DNA of 64,000 bases, from positions 248,001-312,000 of the forward strand of contig JBLXDM010000002.1 of the NCBI GenBank assembly GCA_048264125.1, read 5' to 3'. A model generated the notes under the pieces. The model ran no database searches. It saw only the letters and a list, made by a program, of their open reading frames with translations, and was not told the origin of the DNA. This document shows positions 62,292 to 64,000 of this stretch, piece by piece (position 1 is the first letter of the stretch; each line of letters begins with the position of its first letter). A program made the position numbers and the translations under genes. This stretch comes from M1-B18 sp048264125 (lineage in GTDB: Bacteria > Bacillota > Clostridia > Peptostreptococcales > Natronincolaceae).

Positions 62292-63590
62292 CTATAGCTC
62301 TCCAAATATTTTAGAATATTGATCTTCTGGCTTTATTAAAGCTGTGGAATCGAATATCGAGATTTGTCCGTACAGTGGCCCCTTTTTCTGTGGGCTGTCC
62401 AGCAGGCTCTGCCTCAGCAGCTGGCTATCTAAATTTAATTCACTGAAATACTTACCCTGGCAGGTGGTAAAATATTTTGCCCGTTTTAATACAACCCCGA
62501 TTTTCTTTAAGCCATCAAAGTGAATCGGCGTGGTTCTTCTGGCTACGATAATTCTGTTGGCGGATTGTACGCCTATTCCCGGAACCCTAAGAAGCATCTC
62601 ATAGGGAGCCTTATTGATTTCAATAGGGAAAAGCTGTAGGTTCTTCAAGGCCCAATCGGTTTTAGGGTCCAATTGTATGTCAAAATTTTCATCCTCATCC
62701 TTTAAAAGCTCCCCAGCAGAAAATCCGTAAAAACGCAGCAGCCAATCCGCCTGATACAGCCTGTGCTCCCTCATTGTGGGAGGATGCTGCAGCATGGGCA
62801 GCCTGGGACTATTGACAATGGGCACATAGGCGGAATAATACACCCGCTTTAGGCTAAAGCGTTGGTATAGGTTTTCCGACAGCCGGATAATTTTTGAATC
62901 GCTTTCTGGAGTGGCCCCTACAATCAGCTGTGTGCTTTGACCTGCTGGCACAAAGGAGGTCTTGTGTCTAAATAGCTTTTTTTCCTCCTTTGTCTGTTGA
63001 ATTTCAGTGTTTATTAAGCTCATTGGCCTGATTATTTGCTGCTTATTCTTCTGAGGCGCCAGCAGCTTCAGGCTCTCATTGGTGGGCAGCTCAATATTCA
63101 CGCTCATTCTGTCTACATATCTTCCTGCCTCGGATATCAGACGGTAATCAGCACCGGGAATAGCCTTTAAATGTATATATCCATTGAAGCGGTAAAGCTC
63201 CCTCAGCAGCTTTACCGTATTTAAAAGCTGTTCCATGGTATAATCCGGGTTCTTAACTATTGCAGAGCTGAGAAAAAGCCCCTCTATATAATTTCTTCTG
63301 TAAAAATTTATTGTTAAATCCGCCAGCTCCTTTGGGGTGAACTCAGCCCTAGGCACATCGTTGGAAATTCTATTTAAGCAATAGGCACAATCGTAAACGC
63401 AATAATTAGTATAGAGAATTTTTAAAAGAGAAATACAGCGTCCATCCTCAGACCAGCTATGGCAAATCCCGCTCTCGGCAGCATTTCCTATGCCCCCTGC
63501 CTTATTTTTTCTGCTGCTGCCGCTGGAGGAGCAGGAAACATCGTATTTTGCAGCATCCGATAAAATTTTAAGCTTGTCCTGTAGCTCCAT
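62292..63590 (-). CDS. Putative DNA modification/repair radical SAM protein (TIGR03916)
   Basis: A 432-residue radical SAM enzyme. The [4Fe-4S] cysteines are Cys64, Cys68 and Cys71 in NYCVYDCAYCLNR. Additional conserved cysteines lie at 20, 43 and 52. A C-terminal helix-hairpin-helix (VPGIGVQSANRI, about 336-347) indicates DNA binding. The pairing with DUF4130 suggests a DNA-lesion or base-modification activity. Neither partner has a known reaction. AAGGAGG is upstream of the ATG. Confidence 0.9.
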   Translation of the reverse strand: MELQDKLKILSDAAKYDVSCSSSGSSRKNKAGGIGNAAESGICHSWSEDGRCISLLKILYTNYCVYDCAYCLNRISNDVPRAEFTPKELADLTINFYRRNYIEGLFLSSAIVKNPDYTMEQLLNTVKLLRELYRFNGYIHLKAIPGADYRLISEAGRYVDRMSVNIELPTNESLKLLAPQKNKQQIIRPMSLINTEIQQTKEEKKLFRHKTSFVPAGQSTQLIVGATPESDSKIIRLSENLYQRFSLKRVYYSAYVPIVNSPRLPMLQHPPTMREHRLYQADWLLRFYGFSAGELLKDEDENFDIQLDPKTDWALKNLQLFPIEINKAPYEMLLRVPGIGVQSANRIIVARRTTPIHFDGLKKIGVVLKRAKYFTTCQGKYFSELNLDSQLLRQSLLDSPQKKGPLYGQISIFDSTALIKPEDQYSKIFGEL

Positions 63591-63626
63591 GGGCCTTCCT
63601 CCTTGTTCATAATAGATATCTTAAAT

Positions 63627-63830
63627 AATTGAGAAATTTCATATTACTATGTAGTGCATATAATATTCTAGTTTATACAAGGTTAAAGGTTTATCGCGCA
63701 TTGTCTAGGGCTAATAACCTTTAAAAATTCAATAAATTAGCCCGTGGGACACTAAGCAGGAAGCTTTTAGCCTTGTATAAACATACCACTTATCTATATT
63801 ATGCACCTTTATTATGCACTTTCCTCAATT
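63627..63830. repeat. MITE-like repeat, copy E
   Basis: Full-length copy with inner arms (GTTTATACAAGGTTAAAGG and its partner TTTTAGCCTTGTATAAAC) around an AT-rich centre. An extra duplication of TTATGCAC occurs near the right end. It lies in the divergent region between the radical SAM gene and the next plus-strand gene. Confidence 0.85.
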
Positions 63831-63951
63831 AAACCTCGATCCAAACATACGTTCTTTTATTATTATAGCATGTTAAATTCACTACAAGGAAGGTTTTTTT
63901 GATTTTTTCTTGAATTAATATTATGTTATAACACTGGAAGGGAGTCCATAT

Positions 63952-64000
63952 ATGAAAAGAAGGCTAATTCTACTAATAACTGCATTAATAATATTTGCGG
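63952..64000 (+). CDS. Start of a probable secreted protein (truncated by window end)
   Basis: Only 16 codons are visible, beginning MKRRLILLITALIIFA. The basic start followed by a hydrophobic run is a signal peptide or membrane anchor. AAGGGAG lies 8 bases before the ATG. Identity cannot be determined. Confidence 0.6.
   Translation, partial: MKRRLILLITALIIFA

Noticed and set aside
63899..63932. Promoter for the last partial gene
   Set aside because: TATAAC is present but candidate -35 hexamers are 11 or 22 bases away.
1..64000. tRNA, rRNA or prophage genes
   Set aside because: No cloverleaf-like, rRNA-like or phage structural, integrase or transposase sequence was recognised anywhere in the window.

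Overview
The window is about 64 kb of a Gram-positive, endospore-forming, flagellated anaerobe of the class Clostridia. The evidence is spoIID/spoIIQ/spoIIID, a Spo0E-type peptide, flhO/flhP, a LytR-free tagO/wecB pair, and strong AGGAGG ribosome sites with frequent TTG and GTG starts. The sodium-type c subunit of the ATP synthase and two sodium-symporter paralogues suggest sodium-based bioenergetics, as in the Alkaliphilus/Natronincola group. That placement is inference. No rRNA, tRNA, phage, IS transposase or CRISPR array was seen.

Layout. The left end (1-11.4 kb, mostly minus) holds a partial comFC, recD2, metK under a SAM-I riboswitch, a small multidrug-export-family protein, a Spo0E-like peptide (plus), an AEC transporter, and a probable pgm-response regulator-kinase-GerMN lipoprotein operon. 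From 11.7 to 55.4 kb almost everything is on the minus strand and follows the gene order known from Bacillus subtilis. Read in the direction of transcription it runs fsa, glpX (twice), rho, rpmE, tdk, DUF1385, prmC, prfA, FHA-ftsW/rodA-PBP, sua5, ywlE, rpiB, upp, comEB, tagO, wecB, atpZ-I-B-E-F-H-A-G-D-C, yueI, ywmB, murA, spoIID, spoIIQ, spoIIID, mbl, flhO, flhP, flgJ-like, fabZ, murJ. Islands interrupting this backbone are a ZIP transporter, tungstate-type ABC genes tupBC (plus), a DUF421 protein, two tiny membrane proteins and an amidohydrolase (plus). The right end (55.5-64 kb) has two tandem sodium-dependent transporter paralogues (plus) with near-identical promoter architecture, an LTA-synthase-type sulfatase, and a radical SAM/HhH protein paired with a DUF4130 protein (putative DNA repair). 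The last 49 bases begin a new secreted protein.

Many genes serve the envelope and its energisation: lipid II synthesis, transport and polymerisation (murA, murJ, RodA/FtsW, PBP), teichoic-acid-type polymers (tagO, wecB, LTA synthase), shape (mbl) and engulfment (spoIID/spoIIQ). A second group is translation and transcription housekeeping (prfA, prmC, rpmE, rho, sua5). The third is sugar-phosphate metabolism (fsa, glpX, rpiB, pgm).

The most distinctive non-coding content is repetitive. There is a MITE-like element of about 190 bp in five copies plus one deletion derivative, a perfect 30-31 bp hairpin family in three copies, a 128 bp palindromic unit with a half copy, and short heptad-type AT repeats. 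The most unusual proteins are an arginine/tyrosine-phosphatase-family protein split by a coiled coil of about 75 residues, and the twin GlpX and twin sodium-symporter paralogues.
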